A stretch of 51,376 nt of DNA from Anaerolineales bacterium (GTDB lineage: Bacteria; Chloroflexota; Anaerolineae; Anaerolineales; Villigracilaceae), in the NCBI GenBank assembly GCA_014379595.1, contig JACMLM010000037.1, positions 1-51,376 on the forward strand, given 5' to 3'. A program made the position numbers and the translations under genes. This document shows positions 34,891 through 43,854 of this stretch, piece by piece; the first letter of the stretch is position 1, and the number at the start of each line of letters is the position of its first letter. Below the pieces are notes generated by a model, which was not told where the DNA came from, searched no databases, and was given only the letters and a program-made list of their open reading frames with translations.

Positions 34891-35440
34891 CAAACATATA
34901 GTTCACACGCTCTACAAAAAGCTCCTGAACCTTTACCCACAAAATTTCAGAGAACTGCTTGGAGAGTCTATGGAGCAGACTTTCAATGACCTCTACACAG
35001 AACGGAAGCGACAGACTAAGCAAGTATTACTTGGCTTTATCTTATGGACATTCATCGAAACATCCATGGGAATTATCCAGGAACATATTTTATTGATCAA
35101 GGAGATGAACTCTGTGAAAAACATGCTTACAAACCTCAGATCACCAGCGATCATCAGCTTTCTTCTCACAATTCCGCTTATGATCATGGAAATAGTAAAC
35201 AGGCGAAATTTCAATGAAGGTTTTCCCATCCCCCTATTTGGCATATTGTGGCTTATGCCATTGATTTTCATCGTCATCCTGATGCCTATCGTGCGAAGCG
35301 TAGAAGCAGGGAACGGCATCATGGTGAAGCCAATATCACTTTTTACTAGAGTCATTTTTTTAGCCTTCATTGCATGGATGTGGATAAGCATCGTTAAAGA
35401 TCAAATGCCCTGTTTTTGTGGTCTTCCGAACTGCGATTAA
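34880..35440 (+). CDS. PadR-partner membrane protein
   Basis: The 186-residue protein begins with the FRELLGESMEQTFNDLY segment (YPQNFRELLGESMEQ), a prefix often found in membrane proteins that neighbour PadR regulators and in permease prefixes. Three or four membrane helices follow (SFLLTIPLMIMEIV, LFGILWLMPLIFIVILMPIV, LFTRVIFLAFIAWMWISIV). The C-terminus has a Cys pair (MPCFCGLPNCD). The start at ATG 34880 overlaps padR, so it depends on translation of padR. The family is only partly recognised. Confidence 0.8.
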   Translation: MAYDKHIVHTLYKKLLNLYPQNFRELLGESMEQTFNDLYTERKRQTKQVLLGFILWTFIETSMGIIQEHILLIKEMNSVKNMLTNLRSPAIISFLLTIPLMIMEIVNRRNFNEGFPIPLFGILWLMPLIFIVILMPIVRSVEAGNGIMVKPISLFTRVIFLAFIAWMWISIVKDQMPCFCGLPNCD

Positions 35441-35453
35441 TTTGTGGCATTAA

Positions 35454-35491
35454 AACACAATTGTCCAGCAAAACTGCTGGACAATTGTGTT
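35454..35491. terminator. Terminator of the padR operon
   Basis: AACACAATTGTCCAGCA pairs perfectly with TGCTGGACAATTGTGTT around AAAC. It ends exactly where the next gene's -10 begins. Confidence 0.8.
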
Positions 35492-35496
35492 ATAAG
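35491..35496 (+). promoter_or_regulatory. -10 hexamer of the lipoprotein gene (leaderless)
   Basis: TATAAG ends seven bases before ATG 35504. It touches the terminator stem of the previous operon. Confidence 0.45.
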
Positions 35497-35503
35497 AAGC
35501 GTC

Positions 35504-36229
35504 ATGAAAAAACTTCTTATAGGATGGCTCATCCTTATCACTGCCTGCCAAAGTGCTTCTTCTACACCCATACCTGAATCGCCAACTGCTACGATTCAAC
35601 CTCCGCCTGAAACTGCCACAGCGACAACAACACGCTCCGCGACGCCATCCCCAACATTGACGCTCACACCAGTTCCCAAATACTTTACCGAAGAATTCAA
35701 TTCAGATATGAGCGCGTGGGTCTCGTTCCAAACCGCTGGTGAGACTACTCCCACAGCGACCATTGAAAACGATATGCTGCGTGTGGATATTTCATCTCGT
35801 GATACATGGTATTACGCGATCCATAATTCAAATGAATATAAAAACGTTTCCATTAGTGCAAAATTTAATGGAGCGCCATCAGGTTCTGCGGGAGTTATCT
35901 GTAACTATTCAGAAAGTGGCTGGTATGAATTCAATCTGGCCAGTGATGGAACTTACAGCATATTACTTGGTCAATCTCTTGCCGATGGAATTGCAAAATA
36001 CATTCCCATCACAACAGACGCAGCCAGTTATCTTCAGGCTGGAAATTTAAGTTATGAGATCGGTCTAGCTTGCCAGGAAAATTTTCTACTTCTCTATATA
36101 AATGGAACTCTCATACGCAACATAGATGTCTCCAATTATGGCCTTCCGGATGGGAAGATTGGCATCACTGCATCTTCATTTACTGAGCCCATGACGGCAT
36201 ACTTTGAATGGATAAAAGTAAGTGAATAA
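35504..36229 (+). CDS. Lipoprotein with a LamG/DUF1080-like beta-sandwich
   Basis: ATG 35504 (MKKLLIGWLILITAC) starts a lipoprotein signal peptide with lipobox LITAC; the longer frame upstream has no support. A Thr/Pro linker (about 40 residues) follows, then a beta-sandwich domain of about 180 residues: YFTEEFNSDMSAWVSF, SISAKFNGAPSGSAGVICNYSESGWYEFNLASDG, YEIGLACQENFLLLYINGTL and GKIGITASSFTEPMTAYFEWIKV. This is the LamG/concanavalin-like, 3-keto-disaccharide-hydrolase-like fold, often sugar binding. Length 241 aa. Function unknown. Confidence 0.82.
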   Translation: MKKLLIGWLILITACQSASSTPIPESPTATIQPPPETATATTTRSATPSPTLTLTPVPKYFTEEFNSDMSAWVSFQTAGETTPTATIENDMLRVDISSRDTWYYAIHNSNEYKNVSISAKFNGAPSGSAGVICNYSESGWYEFNLASDGTYSILLGQSLADGIAKYIPITTDAASYLQAGNLSYEIGLACQENFLLLYINGTLIRNIDVSNYGLPDGKIGITASSFTEPMTAYFEWIKVSE

Positions 36230-36258
36230 AAAATATCTTCTTTATAAATATGACTAAA

Positions 36259-36291
36259 TAAAAAACCACATCGAACGATGTGGTTTTTTAT
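36259..36291. terminator. Bidirectional terminator
   Basis: AAAAAACCACATC pairs with GATGTGGTTTTTT around GAAC, with T tracts on both sides, between convergent genes. Confidence 0.9.
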
Positions 36292-36325
36292 TTAAATTAA
36301 TTATTATTATTTTAATGTCCTAAGA

Positions 36326-36736
36326 CTACACGTGCTTCTTACTATATATCCATGCGCCCAGCAAAATAGACGGCAAAACAGTAATGGCTAGCGTAGGATA
36401 ATACCAACCCGGTTGAGCTGCATACTCTGGTGTGGACGGCGCAACTGAAACCATGTAGCCAGTCAATGCGGCAAATAAAGCCATCAATATGCCAAGGACC
36501 AGCGCGTGATTAAATGGATGAGATGGAGCAAGTCTTGCTGTAATATACCCACCGATGACGGCAAAAGCGCAGCCATAGATCACGTTGAAGATGACCCAGC
36601 CAGGGTTCTCGGGTGTATATGATTCTGGGAATATGGCTCCCAATATAGAAATCGTTACACCCGTTAACAAAGCAGAGACAAGATAACCAGCAACTACAGC
36701 GCCGAGGCTTTTAAGAATGGATTTGAATGTATTCAT
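36326..36736 (-). CDS. 136-residue four-helix membrane protein
   Basis: Four membrane segments: LGAVVAGYLVSALLTGVTISIL, WVIFNVIYGCAFAVIGGYITARL, HALVLGILMALFAALTGYMV and YYPTLAITVLPSILLGAWIY. Conserved SYTPENPGW and GGYITARLAPS loops suggest a small inner-membrane protein family, but no named family is recognised. AAGGAG lies eight bases before ATG 36736. It is divergent from dnaK. Confidence 0.8.
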   Translation of the reverse strand: MNTFKSILKSLGAVVAGYLVSALLTGVTISILGAIFPESYTPENPGWVIFNVIYGCAFAVIGGYITARLAPSHPFNHALVLGILMALFAALTGYMVSVAPSTPEYAAQPGWYYPTLAITVLPSILLGAWIYSKKHV

Positions 36737-36830
36737 TAAATATTCTCCTTATGTAATCCAGTATAAAAGCGAACCATCTGTTGATAAAAAATAGAGACAT
36801 ACTATCCACTTTTTGATAATTTCCCGCTGC

Positions 36831-36884
36831 ATATATCGCCAACGAAATTTCTATATATCGTTAACAGTATTCTTGCATATTTCG
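36831..36884 (+). promoter_or_regulatory. Phased direct repeats upstream of dnaK
   Basis: ATATATCGCCAAC (36831), ATATATCGTTAAC (36853) and ATATTTCGCTTAA (36877) are 22-24 bp apart, two helical turns each. They are candidate binding sites for a regulator of dnaK. No CIRCE element (TTAGCACTC...) and no clear -35/-10 pair is visible nearby. Confidence 0.4.
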
Positions 36885-36972
36885 CTTAATATTAGGTCAT
36901 TCAAGCTAGAAAACTGAAATTCAAGCCGCGCTGTGATAGGCGGCTCAAGTAAATGTAACAAGGAGTTAAGTT

Positions 36973-38862
36973 ATGGGCAAAATTATAGGAATTGATCTCG
37001 GCACGACCAATAGTGTTGTCGCTGTCATGGAAGGTGGTACAGCCACGGTGATCACAACCGCAGAAGGCGGGCGCATTGCTCCATCTGTTGTCGCATTCAA
37101 CAAGAATGGCGAACGCATGGTTGGGCAAACTGCCAAACGTCAGGCAGTTGTAAATGCGGATAACACCATTTATTCCATCAAAAGATTCATTGGACGACAC
37201 TTCAATGAAACAAGCTCAGAACGCGGTATGGTTTCCTATCAAGTGATTGAGGGGCCAACTGGCGATGTGCGCGTAAAAGTACCTGTGACAGGGAAAGAAT
37301 ATTCCCCGCAGGAAATAAGCGCAATGATACTGGGCAAGCTAAAGACCGATGCTGAAGCGTATTTGGGTGAGGCTGTCACACAGGCTGTGATCACTGTCCC
37401 AGCTTATTTCAATGACAGTCAGCGTCAGGCTACAAAAGATGCGGGCAGAATTGCAGGACTCGAAGTTTTAAGAATTATCAATGAGCCTACTGCCTCAGCA
37501 CTTGCTTATGGCCTCGATAAGAAAAAGAATGAAACGATTTTGGTCTTCGACCTGGGTGGTGGTACGTTTGACGTATCCATCCTTGAAGTTGGCGAAGGCG
37601 TGATCGAAGTGAAATCCACCAATGGTGATACTCATCTCGGCGGCGATGATTGGGATCAGAAGATCACCAATTGGGCAGCTGATGAATTCAAGAAAGATCA
37701 AGGCATTGACCTGAGATCTGATAAACAAGCATTACAACGTTTGCGTGAAGCTGCTGAAAAGGCAAAGATCGAACTTTCCACAGTGATGGAAACTGAGATC
37801 AATCTGCCTTATGTCACAGCTGATGCAGGCGGACCAAAACATTTGCAGTTGAAACTCTCACGCGCCAAGTTTGAGCAAATGACAGATGATCTGTTGCTCC
37901 GCTGCCGCAAGCCGTTTGAAGCTGCGCTCAAAGACGCAGGCTTGTCTGCGGATAAACTCGACGAGGTGGTATTGGTCGGTGGTTCATCGCGCATGCCGAT
38001 GGTACAGGATCTGGTCCGCAAGTTGACAAATGGTAAAGAGCCGAATAAAGGCGTCAATCCTGATGAGGTAGTTGCCATTGGTGCAGCCATCCAGGGTGGC
38101 GTGCTTGGTGGCGAAGTAAAAGATATTTTGCTGCTCGACGTAACCCCGCTTTCACTCGGCGTAGAAACAATGGGCAGTGTTATGACGACCATGATCGAAC
38201 GCAACACGACCATACCTGTCCGCAAGACTGAAACATATTCAACCGCCGCAGATAATCAAACCGCAGTTGATATTCATGTGTTGCAAGGCGAACGCCCCAT
38301 GGCAAATGACAACATGAGCCTCGGACGATTTCGACTGGATGGAATCCCACCGGCTCCTCGTGGTGTGCCACAAGTGGAAGTGACCTTCGATATTGATGCG
38401 AACGGCATCCTAAATGTAACTGCCAAGGACAAAGCTTCTGGCAAGGAACAAAAGGTGACTATCACTGCATCCACGAACCTGAATAAAAATGATATTGATC
38501 GTATGGTGCAGGAAGCGCGCCAGAACGAAAGCGCAGATAAAAGCCGCCGCGAATTGATCGATGTGAAAAACACTGCCGATAACCTCGTATACCAAACCGA
38601 AAAGGCACTGCGCGAACTCGGTGACAAGGTACCTTCTGCAGAACGCGGCACAATTGAAACGCAAATCAACGAACTCAAGCAAGCCGCGCAAGGTGAAGAT
38701 CTTGCCAGCATCAAGAGTCACACTGAGACCTTGCAAAACACATTCCATGCGCTCAGCCAACAGCTATATGCTCAAGGCGAACCGCAGGCACAACCTGAAG
38801 GTGGTCAACAGTCCGCTCCGCCACAGGATGGGGATGTGATCGAAGGTGAAGTAAAAGAGTAA
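36973..38862 (+). CDS. dnaK: Chaperone DnaK (Hsp70)
   Basis: The 629-residue Hsp70 begins [22 protein letters not shown] and has [32 protein letters not shown] and the interdomain linker [18 protein letters not shown]. The substrate-binding domain shows [12 protein letters not shown] and [25 protein letters not shown]. The C-terminus ends in a disordered [28 protein letters not shown] tail. AGGAG lies eight bases before ATG 36973. No grpE or dnaJ precedes it in the same direction; an htrA-dnaJ operon lies convergent to it. Length and motifs are normal. Confidence 0.98.
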   Translation: MGKIIGIDLGTTNSVVAVMEGGTATVITTAEGGRIAPSVVAFNKNGERMVGQTAKRQAVVNADNTIYSIKRFIGRHFNETSSERGMVSYQVIEGPTGDVRVKVPVTGKEYSPQEISAMILGKLKTDAEAYLGEAVTQAVITVPAYFNDSQRQATKDAGRIAGLEVLRIINEPTASALAYGLDKKKNETILVFDLGGGTFDVSILEVGEGVIEVKSTNGDTHLGGDDWDQKITNWAADEFKKDQGIDLRSDKQALQRLREAAEKAKIELSTVMETEINLPYVTADAGGPKHLQLKLSRAKFEQMTDDLLLRCRKPFEAALKDAGLSADKLDEVVLVGGSSRMPMVQDLVRKLTNGKEPNKGVNPDEVVAIGAAIQGGVLGGEVKDILLLDVTPLSLGVETMGSVMTTMIERNTTIPVRKTETYSTAADNQTAVDIHVLQGERPMANDNMSLGRFRLDGIPPAPRGVPQVEVTFDIDANGILNVTAKDKASGKEQKVTITASTNLNKNDIDRMVQEARQNESADKSRRELIDVKNTADNLVYQTEKALRELGDKVPSAERGTIETQINELKQAAQGEDLASIKSHTETLQNTFHALSQQLYAQGEPQAQPEGGQQSAPPQDGDVIEGEVKE

Positions 38863-38868
38863 TGAAAC

Positions 38869-38906
38869 AAAAAACTCCGAGTTCTTAAAGAACTCGGAGT
38901 TTTTTA
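38869..38906. terminator. Bidirectional terminator between dnaK and htrA
   Basis: AAAAACTCCGAGTTCTT pairs with AAGAACTCGGAGTTTTT; it serves both convergent transcripts. Confidence 0.92.
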
Positions 38907-38920
38907 TTTTGCGTTTATAT

Positions 38921-40057
38921 TTACGGCCTGCTGCCAAGTGTAATGCTGACTTCCACTGGTTGATTATCACGCAGCACAGTTAATACAACTGTATCGCCTG
39001 GGCCTTTATTCGTAATCAGATAAGCCAGCAATTCATCAAATGTACGAACTTCCCGCCCGTCAATAGCAACGATCAAATCACCGCCGCCAAGCAGACCTTG
39101 AATGTTGGTGGTAGTTGTACCAGCTTTAAGACCAGCTTTATCTGCAGGGCCGCCGGGAACAATATTTGTTACATATGCGCCGGTGTATGTATTAAAACCC
39201 AGGGCTTCTATCATTTCAAGACTCAGAGAATCTAGTGATGAAATGCCCAAATATGGATAATCATAATTACCGTTCGCAATTAAGGCGGGAGCGACGCGTT
39301 TCACAATATTGATCGAGATCGCAAATCCAATTCCCGAGTTAACTGGCTGACCTGAAACAGTAGCGCTCTCGGTACGAATTGCGCGATTAATGCCGATCAC
39401 TTCACCGTTGATGTTGAAAAGCGGTCCGCCGGAGTTGCCGGGGTTAATGGCCGCATCGGTTTGAATGATATCGCCGGCTGTGAATGTAGCCCCATCTGGC
39501 GTTTCATTCAATGAGTCTAATACACGGCCAAGCGCAGAAACGATGCCGACTGTCATGGTGCTGTCTAAACCAAAAGGGTTGCCAATGGCTATTACGGTTT
39601 GACCAACTTTCAGTGCGTCTGAATCGCCGAGCGGGAGAGGATGAATCTCCTCGGCAGGGGCATCCACTTTTACGATGGCGAGATCTGAATCGAGATCAGT
39701 GCCGATCAATGTTCCATAAGCCATGAAGCCTGAAGTAAACCGGACTTCTATAATGGAAGCGCCTTCTACAACATGATAGTTTGTGACGATATGACCCTGA
39801 CCATCATAGACAAACCCGGAACCCTGCCCCTGATCTGTAAGGATCGCAACTGTGCCCGGGCTGACGGTTTCAAAAAGGACAACCAGACCCTCCTGCCCAG
39901 AGGAGGGGTTAACAGCATTTGAATCAACGGGTGCAATTGGTAAAACTGCCTCAACTACGGGTGTAGGTTGGGGTTGTGATTGTAACGATGGGGTCTGGCA
40001 GGCGAGCATTGCCAACACCAAAACGATTGATGCTAAAACAACTTGCTTTGTTTTCAT
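38921..40057 (-). CDS. HtrA/Deg-type serine protease, lipoprotein-anchored, one PDZ domain
   Basis: The 378-residue protein has a lipoprotein signal ending LAMLAC (C20). The trypsin-like domain has the triad H95 (TNYHVV), D125 (DLDSDLAIVKV) and S209 (NPGNSGGPL). A single PDZ domain follows (DYPYLGISSLDS, GAYVTNIVPGGPADKAGL, GDLIVAIDGREVRTFDELLAYL). It degrades misfolded proteins outside the membrane. AGGAG precedes ATG 40057, 17 bases after the dnaJ stop, so the two genes form an operon. Confidence 0.95.
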   Translation of the reverse strand: MKTKQVVLASIVLVLAMLACQTPSLQSQPQPTPVVEAVLPIAPVDSNAVNPSSGQEGLVVLFETVSPGTVAILTDQGQGSGFVYDGQGHIVTNYHVVEGASIIEVRFTSGFMAYGTLIGTDLDSDLAIVKVDAPAEEIHPLPLGDSDALKVGQTVIAIGNPFGLDSTMTVGIVSALGRVLDSLNETPDGATFTAGDIIQTDAAINPGNSGGPLFNINGEVIGINRAIRTESATVSGQPVNSGIGFAISINIVKRVAPALIANGNYDYPYLGISSLDSLSLEMIEALGFNTYTGAYVTNIVPGGPADKAGLKAGTTTTNIQGLLGGGDLIVAIDGREVRTFDELLAYLITNKGPGDTVVLTVLRDNQPVEVSITLGSRP

Positions 40058-40074
40058 TGATACTCCTATTATCT

Positions 40075-40977
40075 TTAAAACTTTATAAGTGATGCTTCTT
40101 CAATTAATTCCCTCTGTTTGGCTGACAGGTATTTGGGAACTTGTACTTTTAATTTTACATAAAGGTCGCCTTTGGTGTTTGGGTTTTTTAAATGCGGCAT
40201 GCCGCGCCCGGCCAAACGAAAGACCTGATCGGTTTGCGTACCCGGCGGAATACTTAACTTAACCTTGCCAGTGGGCGTTTCCACGTCTGTTTCTCCACCG
40301 AGAATTAATGTAAATACACTCAATGCGGATGTCGTATAAAGGTCCTGACCATTACGTTCAAATTTATCTTCATCTGTAACATTCACGATCAGATAAAGAT
40401 CGAGTCCTTCGGGACCCGCACCTGCCACTCGAACTTTTGAACCTGTCTTCACTCCGGCAGGGATGCGGACCTGTAGCTTGCGTCCATTGGTTTGCAGTTG
40501 GCGGGATGTGCCTTCGAATGCTTCTTGGAAAGAGATATCCACTTCCTGTTGATATCCCTGTTGTGTGGCTTGGTTACGTGCAGAGTTGCGGACTGCATCT
40601 CCAAAGATCGAGCGAAAGAAATCAGAAAAACCGCCGGCATCTCCAAATGGATTTTCAGTATTTGCATAGCCTCTTCCGCCGCCTTGCTGTTGTTGCTGTT
40701 GAAACCAATCATCCCATTGAAAGTCACCTGGACGTCCACCCTTTGTGCGATAGTCTGAATATGCGCTTCCCAACTGGTCGTAACGCGCACGCTTTTGCTC
40801 ATCACTTAAAACTTGATAAGCTTCATTAATTTCCTTAAATTTATCCTCGGATTTTTTATCGCCCGGGTTTTTATCGGGGTGATATTGCATGGCAAGCTTA
40901 CGATATACCTTGCGGATTTCGTCTGCGCTGGCTTTGCGATCCACGCCGAGAACTTTATAGTAATCTTTATAATCCAT
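40075..40977 (-). CDS. DnaJ/CbpA-like co-chaperone
   Basis: I chose ATG 40977 ([20 protein letters not shown]); the frame upstream to 41013 would start inside the promoter. The J domain has YHPDKNPG. A Gly/Gln/Phe-rich region ([24 protein letters not shown]) follows, and then the type-II substrate domain ([52 protein letters not shown]). There is no zinc-finger Cys-rich domain, so this is CbpA-type rather than DnaJ type I. TTGACG-17-CACAAT lies seven bases upstream of the ATG, so the mRNA is probably leaderless. Confidence 0.95.
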   Translation of the reverse strand: MDYKDYYKVLGVDRKASADEIRKVYRKLAMQYHPDKNPGDKKSEDKFKEINEAYQVLSDEQKRARYDQLGSAYSDYRTKGGRPGDFQWDDWFQQQQQQGGGRGYANTENPFGDAGGFSDFFRSIFGDAVRNSARNQATQQGYQQEVDISFQEAFEGTSRQLQTNGRKLQVRIPAGVKTGSKVRVAGAGPEGLDLYLIVNVTDEDKFERNGQDLYTTSALSVFTLILGGETDVETPTGKVKLSIPPGTQTDQVFRLAGRGMPHLKNPNTKGDLYVKLKVQVPKYLSAKQRELIEEASLIKF

Positions 40978-40984
40978 GAGCGTA

Positions 40985-41013
40985 ATTGTGACACTGCGCA
41001 AGGCCTGCGTCAA
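40985..41013 (-). promoter_or_regulatory. Leaderless promoter of dnaJ-htrA
   Basis: TTGACG (41008-41013) and CACAAT (40985-40990) are 17 bp apart on the minus strand and end seven bases before ATG 40977. Confidence 0.65.
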
Positions 41014-41081
41014 GCACCCAAGGGTTACGCTAACACAACTCTAACCATTACTTTTTATGTGGTAAAGTTGCCAAAAAGTTC

Positions 41082-41097
41082 ATGTCGTTGCGAGGAG
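41082..41097 (+). repeat. Half copy of dispersed palindrome family A
   Basis: ATGTCGTTGCGAGGAG matches the outer end of the family A copies at 20023 and 49346. The rest of the palindrome is missing. Its GAGGAG is the ribosome site of the next gene. Confidence 0.75.
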
Positions 41098-41100
41098 CTT

Positions 41101-41682
41101 ATGAAATCAATATGTGTTTTTTGTGGGTCCTCTGACTTAGTCCATGCTGAATATATTGATGCCGCCCGGCAGACTGGAAAGTTATTGGCCGAGAAAGGAA
41201 TTCGCCTTGTGTATGGGGGCGGCAAAACGGGTCTGATGGGCGCGGTCGCAACCGGTGCTGTGGAAGCCGGCGGAGAAGTGATCGGCATCATCATCCCTTC
41301 AATGAATACTGTCGCATTGGCACATACAGGTCTCACTCGCATGGACGTTACTGACAGTATGCACGCTCGCAAGGCGCGTATGCACGAACTTGCAGATGGA
41401 TACATTGCGCTGCCGGGCGGCTTTGGCACGTGGGATGAACTTTTTGAAACGATCACATGGGCACAAACCGGTGCTCATGAAAAACCAGTGGGCTTGCTCA
41501 ATGTGCGTAATTATTACAATCCTCTGCTTGCAGCAATGGATCACGCTGTGGCCGAAGGCTTTGTCTTCCCTGAACATCGTAAAGGGATATCTTGTGAGTC
41601 TGACCCTGTCGAATTATTGGAGGCAATGTTTAAGTATCAACATCCACGTGATGCAGTAAAAAGATGGTTGAGAGAGGAATAA
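41101..41682 (+). CDS. LOG-family (TIGR00730) nucleotide 5'-monophosphate phosphoribohydrolase
   Basis: ATG 41101 (MKSICVFCGSSDLVHAEYIDAA) follows GAGGAG supplied by a half repeat. The longer open frame to 40813 crosses the divergent dnaJ gene and is rejected. The 193-residue protein has GGGKTGLMGAVATGAVEAGGEVIGIIIP, the diagnostic LPGGFGTWDELFETITWAQTG and GLLNVRNYYNPL, as in LONELY GUY-type enzymes that release a base from a nucleotide monophosphate. The VOC gene starts directly at its stop codon (TAA ATG). Confidence 0.94.
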   Translation: MKSICVFCGSSDLVHAEYIDAARQTGKLLAEKGIRLVYGGGKTGLMGAVATGAVEAGGEVIGIIIPSMNTVALAHTGLTRMDVTDSMHARKARMHELADGYIALPGGFGTWDELFETITWAQTGAHEKPVGLLNVRNYYNPLLAAMDHAVAEGFVFPEHRKGISCESDPVELLEAMFKYQHPRDAVKRWLREE

Positions 41683-42357
41683 ATGCAGATCACCCGTCTC
41701 GAATTGAAAACATCAGACTTAAAGGAACAGGCTTTGTTTTATGGGGAAACGCTTGGGCTGGATACTCGTATTATTGCCGGGACTCAGGTTCTGGTCCGCG
41801 CTGGTGCGACTGAGCTGGTCTTTACTCAGGCAGATGAAGGTCAACATTGCCAATATCATTTTGCATTTGACATTCCTGAAAACCAATTTGAGACAGCCAA
41901 ACAATGGCTTGCGATGCGGGCAGAATTGCTAGCCAATGAAGATGGGGAGACAATGTTCAATTCCAAAACATGGAATTCGCAATCTTTGTATTTCAAAGAC
42001 AGTGCTGAGAATATTTTGGAATTGATCGCACGTCATGATTTAAAGAATGCAAGCGATGAATTTAAGATTTTATCGGTCAGTGAAATTGGACTCGCTACTG
42101 AAGATGTACTTGCATTTGTAAAAACTTTACAGGAAAAGACTGGCTTACTTCCGTACAAAGACGAAAGCAGTGACACGTTTACTGCCGTTGGAGATACAGA
42201 AGGTTTGTTTATCACAGTCAAGCAGGGACGGATCTGGTATCCGAATACCGGCGTGCCGGCGCAATTTTTGCCTGTGCGTGTAAATTTTCAAGTGGATCAA
42301 ATCAAGATGATTTTAAATGGCTTTCCATATCAAATAGATTTACAAGTGTCACCCTGA
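41683..42357 (+). CDS. VOC (glyoxalase/bleomycin-resistance) superfamily protein
   Basis: The 224-residue protein has two VOC half-domains: MQITRLELKTSDLKEQALFYGETLGL, then YFKDSAENILELIAR, then VSEIGLATEDVLAFVKTLQEKTGL and GDTEGLFITVKQGRIWYP. VOC enzymes include glyoxalases and dioxygenases; the substrate is unknown. It starts at the stop of the LOG gene. The last three codons and TGA fall inside a family B repeat (VSP, stop), so the repeat set the present C-terminus. Confidence 0.88.
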   Translation: MQITRLELKTSDLKEQALFYGETLGLDTRIIAGTQVLVRAGATELVFTQADEGQHCQYHFAFDIPENQFETAKQWLAMRAELLANEDGETMFNSKTWNSQSLYFKDSAENILELIARHDLKNASDEFKILSVSEIGLATEDVLAFVKTLQEKTGLLPYKDESSDTFTAVGDTEGLFITVKQGRIWYPNTGVPAQFLPVRVNFQVDQIKMILNGFPYQIDLQVSP

Positions 42358-42440
42358 GCGGTAGCGAAGGGTCTCTGTGTTTCAAAAGTACGAGACTCTT
42401 CGGTCGCACAAAACGCTCCCTCAGAGCGACACAGAATGAT
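42349..42440 (+). repeat. Dispersed palindrome family B, copy 2 (creates a stop codon)
   Basis: TCACCCTGAGCGGTAGCGAA, GGGTCTC, then GAGACTCTTCGGTCGC and GACACAGAATGA. The TGA of the upstream VOC gene is the TGA of CACCCTGAGCG. Confidence 0.85.
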
Positions 42441-42443
42441 TGA

Positions 42444-42476
42444 AAACTCCCACCAACTTATTGTTGGTGGGAGTTT
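42444..42476. terminator. Bidirectional terminator
   Basis: AAACTCCCACCAAC pairs perfectly with GTTGGTGGGAGTTT around a 5-nt loop, between the VOC gene and the convergent DfsB-like gene. Confidence 0.85.
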
Positions 42477-42480
42477 CTTG

Positions 42481-42984
42481 TTATTCTCTTATTACCTTTT
42501 CTATGGTTTCACGGTGCTCAAGAAAATGTTCTGTGGTATCGCCCAGCACCCACATCACCAGGGGACGTTTTTCTGGATCATCGTCGTGACGCGGTTTCAT
42601 CAGATCGTCAAAGGACATCGCCTCAAGTTTGTAAAATAACTGCCTATACACTTCCCTCAACTCATCCAAAACGTCCTGCCTGGAACGATTCTGATTCCGT
42701 TCAAACAAAGCCGGGTTGATAACTTCAAAATTCCAGGCTTCGACGACATCTTCAGGCAGGCGCATCACTTCATGGCGTGGACGGCGGTCCAGATGATAGC
42801 CCATGAGGGCATTCATCCATTCGGAGAGATGTGCAAGATTATCCTTCGGTGACCAGCCGCCTTCATCGGGAGTTGTCATTTGTACATCGGTCAATCTTTC
42901 AGCTACGTTTATCAAGAGTTTCCACTCTTTTTCGATCTCAGACATTAACTCATCTTTATCTTTGGGCATCCATTCTTCGGTCAT
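42481..42984 (-). CDS. ClbS/DfsB-like four-helix-bundle protein (DUF1706-like)
   Basis: The 167-residue protein starts MTEEWMPKDKDELMSEIEKEW and has GGWSPKDNLAHLSEWMNALMGY, the conserved first-pair helix motif, and ends with VMWVLGDTTEHFLEHRETIEKV. ClbS/DfsB proteins of the DinB superfamily include a colibactin self-resistance cyclopropane hydrolase, but most members have unknown roles. The identity as a member of this family is likely; the function here is open. Confidence 0.82.
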   Translation of the reverse strand: MTEEWMPKDKDELMSEIEKEWKLLINVAERLTDVQMTTPDEGGWSPKDNLAHLSEWMNALMGYHLDRRPRHEVMRLPEDVVEAWNFEVINPALFERNQNRSRQDVLDELREVYRQLFYKLEAMSFDDLMKPRHDDDPEKRPLVMWVLGDTTEHFLEHRETIEKVIRE

Positions 42985-43006
42985 GATTTATCTCCTGTTA
43001 GTGGTG

Positions 43007-43070
43007 AGGTGACAGTCACTTTTGCTAAGCACTCCCTAACGCAGCGAGTGGGGCTAAGTGACTGTCACCT
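43007..43070. repeat. Palindrome family C around a 34-nt loop
   Basis: AGGTGACAGTCACTT and AAGTGACTGTCACCT are perfect inverted copies, enclosing TTGCTAAGCACTCCC... It lies between the DfsB-like and peptidase S51 genes, both on the minus strand. Only one copy is seen in the window. Confidence 0.75.
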
Positions 43071-43071
43071 G

Positions 43072-43752
43072 CTACTTAATTAAATTACCTTCTTCGAGTT
43101 TTTCTTTTTCGAGATCTTTGCGCATGATCCATGCTTCACCGCGGACAAGAGTAGTTTTCTTTCCATCCACTTTTACATAAGCTCCATCTGACATTGTCAC
43201 AACAGGATTATCATGGAAGAAATGATAATCTGCCAACCATTCATCTTTTACTGACTGGCCATATGCATCCAGTGGATAATGAGCCGAGAAGTTGAATGGC
43301 GTTGCATTCAACCCTTCAAAATGTGACGTTTCAACTGTGTTCATATCTTCCGCAGTAAGGATATTCGGTCCGCATAGAACTGCTCCGGCGCTGAAAGCTA
43401 CGACAGGCAAACCAGCCTGTACTTTCTTGCGCAGGAAGATCATTAACTTGCTAACGTGCAGACGATGATTGAGCAAAAATGTATTTCCGCCTGAAATGTA
43501 AACCAGCGAAGCACGGCGAACAATATCCTCCATCTCTGGCAGGGACATGGTCTCAGCGTTGATCGTTTCAAGTTGCGCCAACCCTTTGAAAGAATCTTCA
43601 GTGTATTTCTGCCATCGTTCAGCATAAAGTGAAGCAAGCGGCATATAGGCTACAGTAGCATCATCTTTGCCTTCAAGATATGGACGGCTCGCTTCGATAA
43701 TATAGCGAACATCGTCTTTGCCGGGAGAGGAGAAAAGGTGTAAGTTTGGCAT
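43072..43752 (-). CDS. Peptidase S51 family protein (peptidase E / cyanophycinase-like)
   Basis: The 226-residue protein has VYISGGNTFLLNHRL (GGN motif), VVAFSAGAVLCGPNI (nucleophile Ser in SAGA) and NFSAHYPL for the His. The fold and SAGA motif are those of class-I-glutamine-amidotransferase-like S51 peptidases such as PepE (cleaving Asp-X dipeptides). ATG 43752 has no good ribosome site and lies directly beside a family B repeat. Confidence 0.88.
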   Translation of the reverse strand: MPNLHLFSSPGKDDVRYIIEASRPYLEGKDDATVAYMPLASLYAERWQKYTEDSFKGLAQLETINAETMSLPEMEDIVRRASLVYISGGNTFLLNHRLHVSKLMIFLRKKVQAGLPVVAFSAGAVLCGPNILTAEDMNTVETSHFEGLNATPFNFSAHYPLDAYGQSVKDEWLADYHFFHDNPVVTMSDGAYVKVDGKKTTLVRGEAWIMRKDLEKEKLEEGNLIK

Positions 43753-43760
43753 TACGGTTT

Positions 43761-43829
43761 GTCATTCTGAGCGGAGCGAAGAATCTCTGAGATTATCGTA
43801 GAGACCCTTCGCTCTGCTCAGGGAATCAC
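43761..43829 (-). repeat. Dispersed palindrome family B, copy 3 (inverted)
   Basis: GTCATTCTGAGCGGAGCGAA, GAATCTC, GAGACCCTTCGCTCTGCTCA. It lies between peptidase S51 and map, nine bases from the S51 start codon. Confidence 0.85.
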
Positions 43830-43854
43830 AATTTGGATAATATAAGCTCACTTA

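Noticed and set aside
40813-41100. N-terminal extension of the LOG-family frame
   Set aside because: It overlaps the divergent dnaJ gene and its promoter; MKSICVFCGSS at 41101 is the family start.
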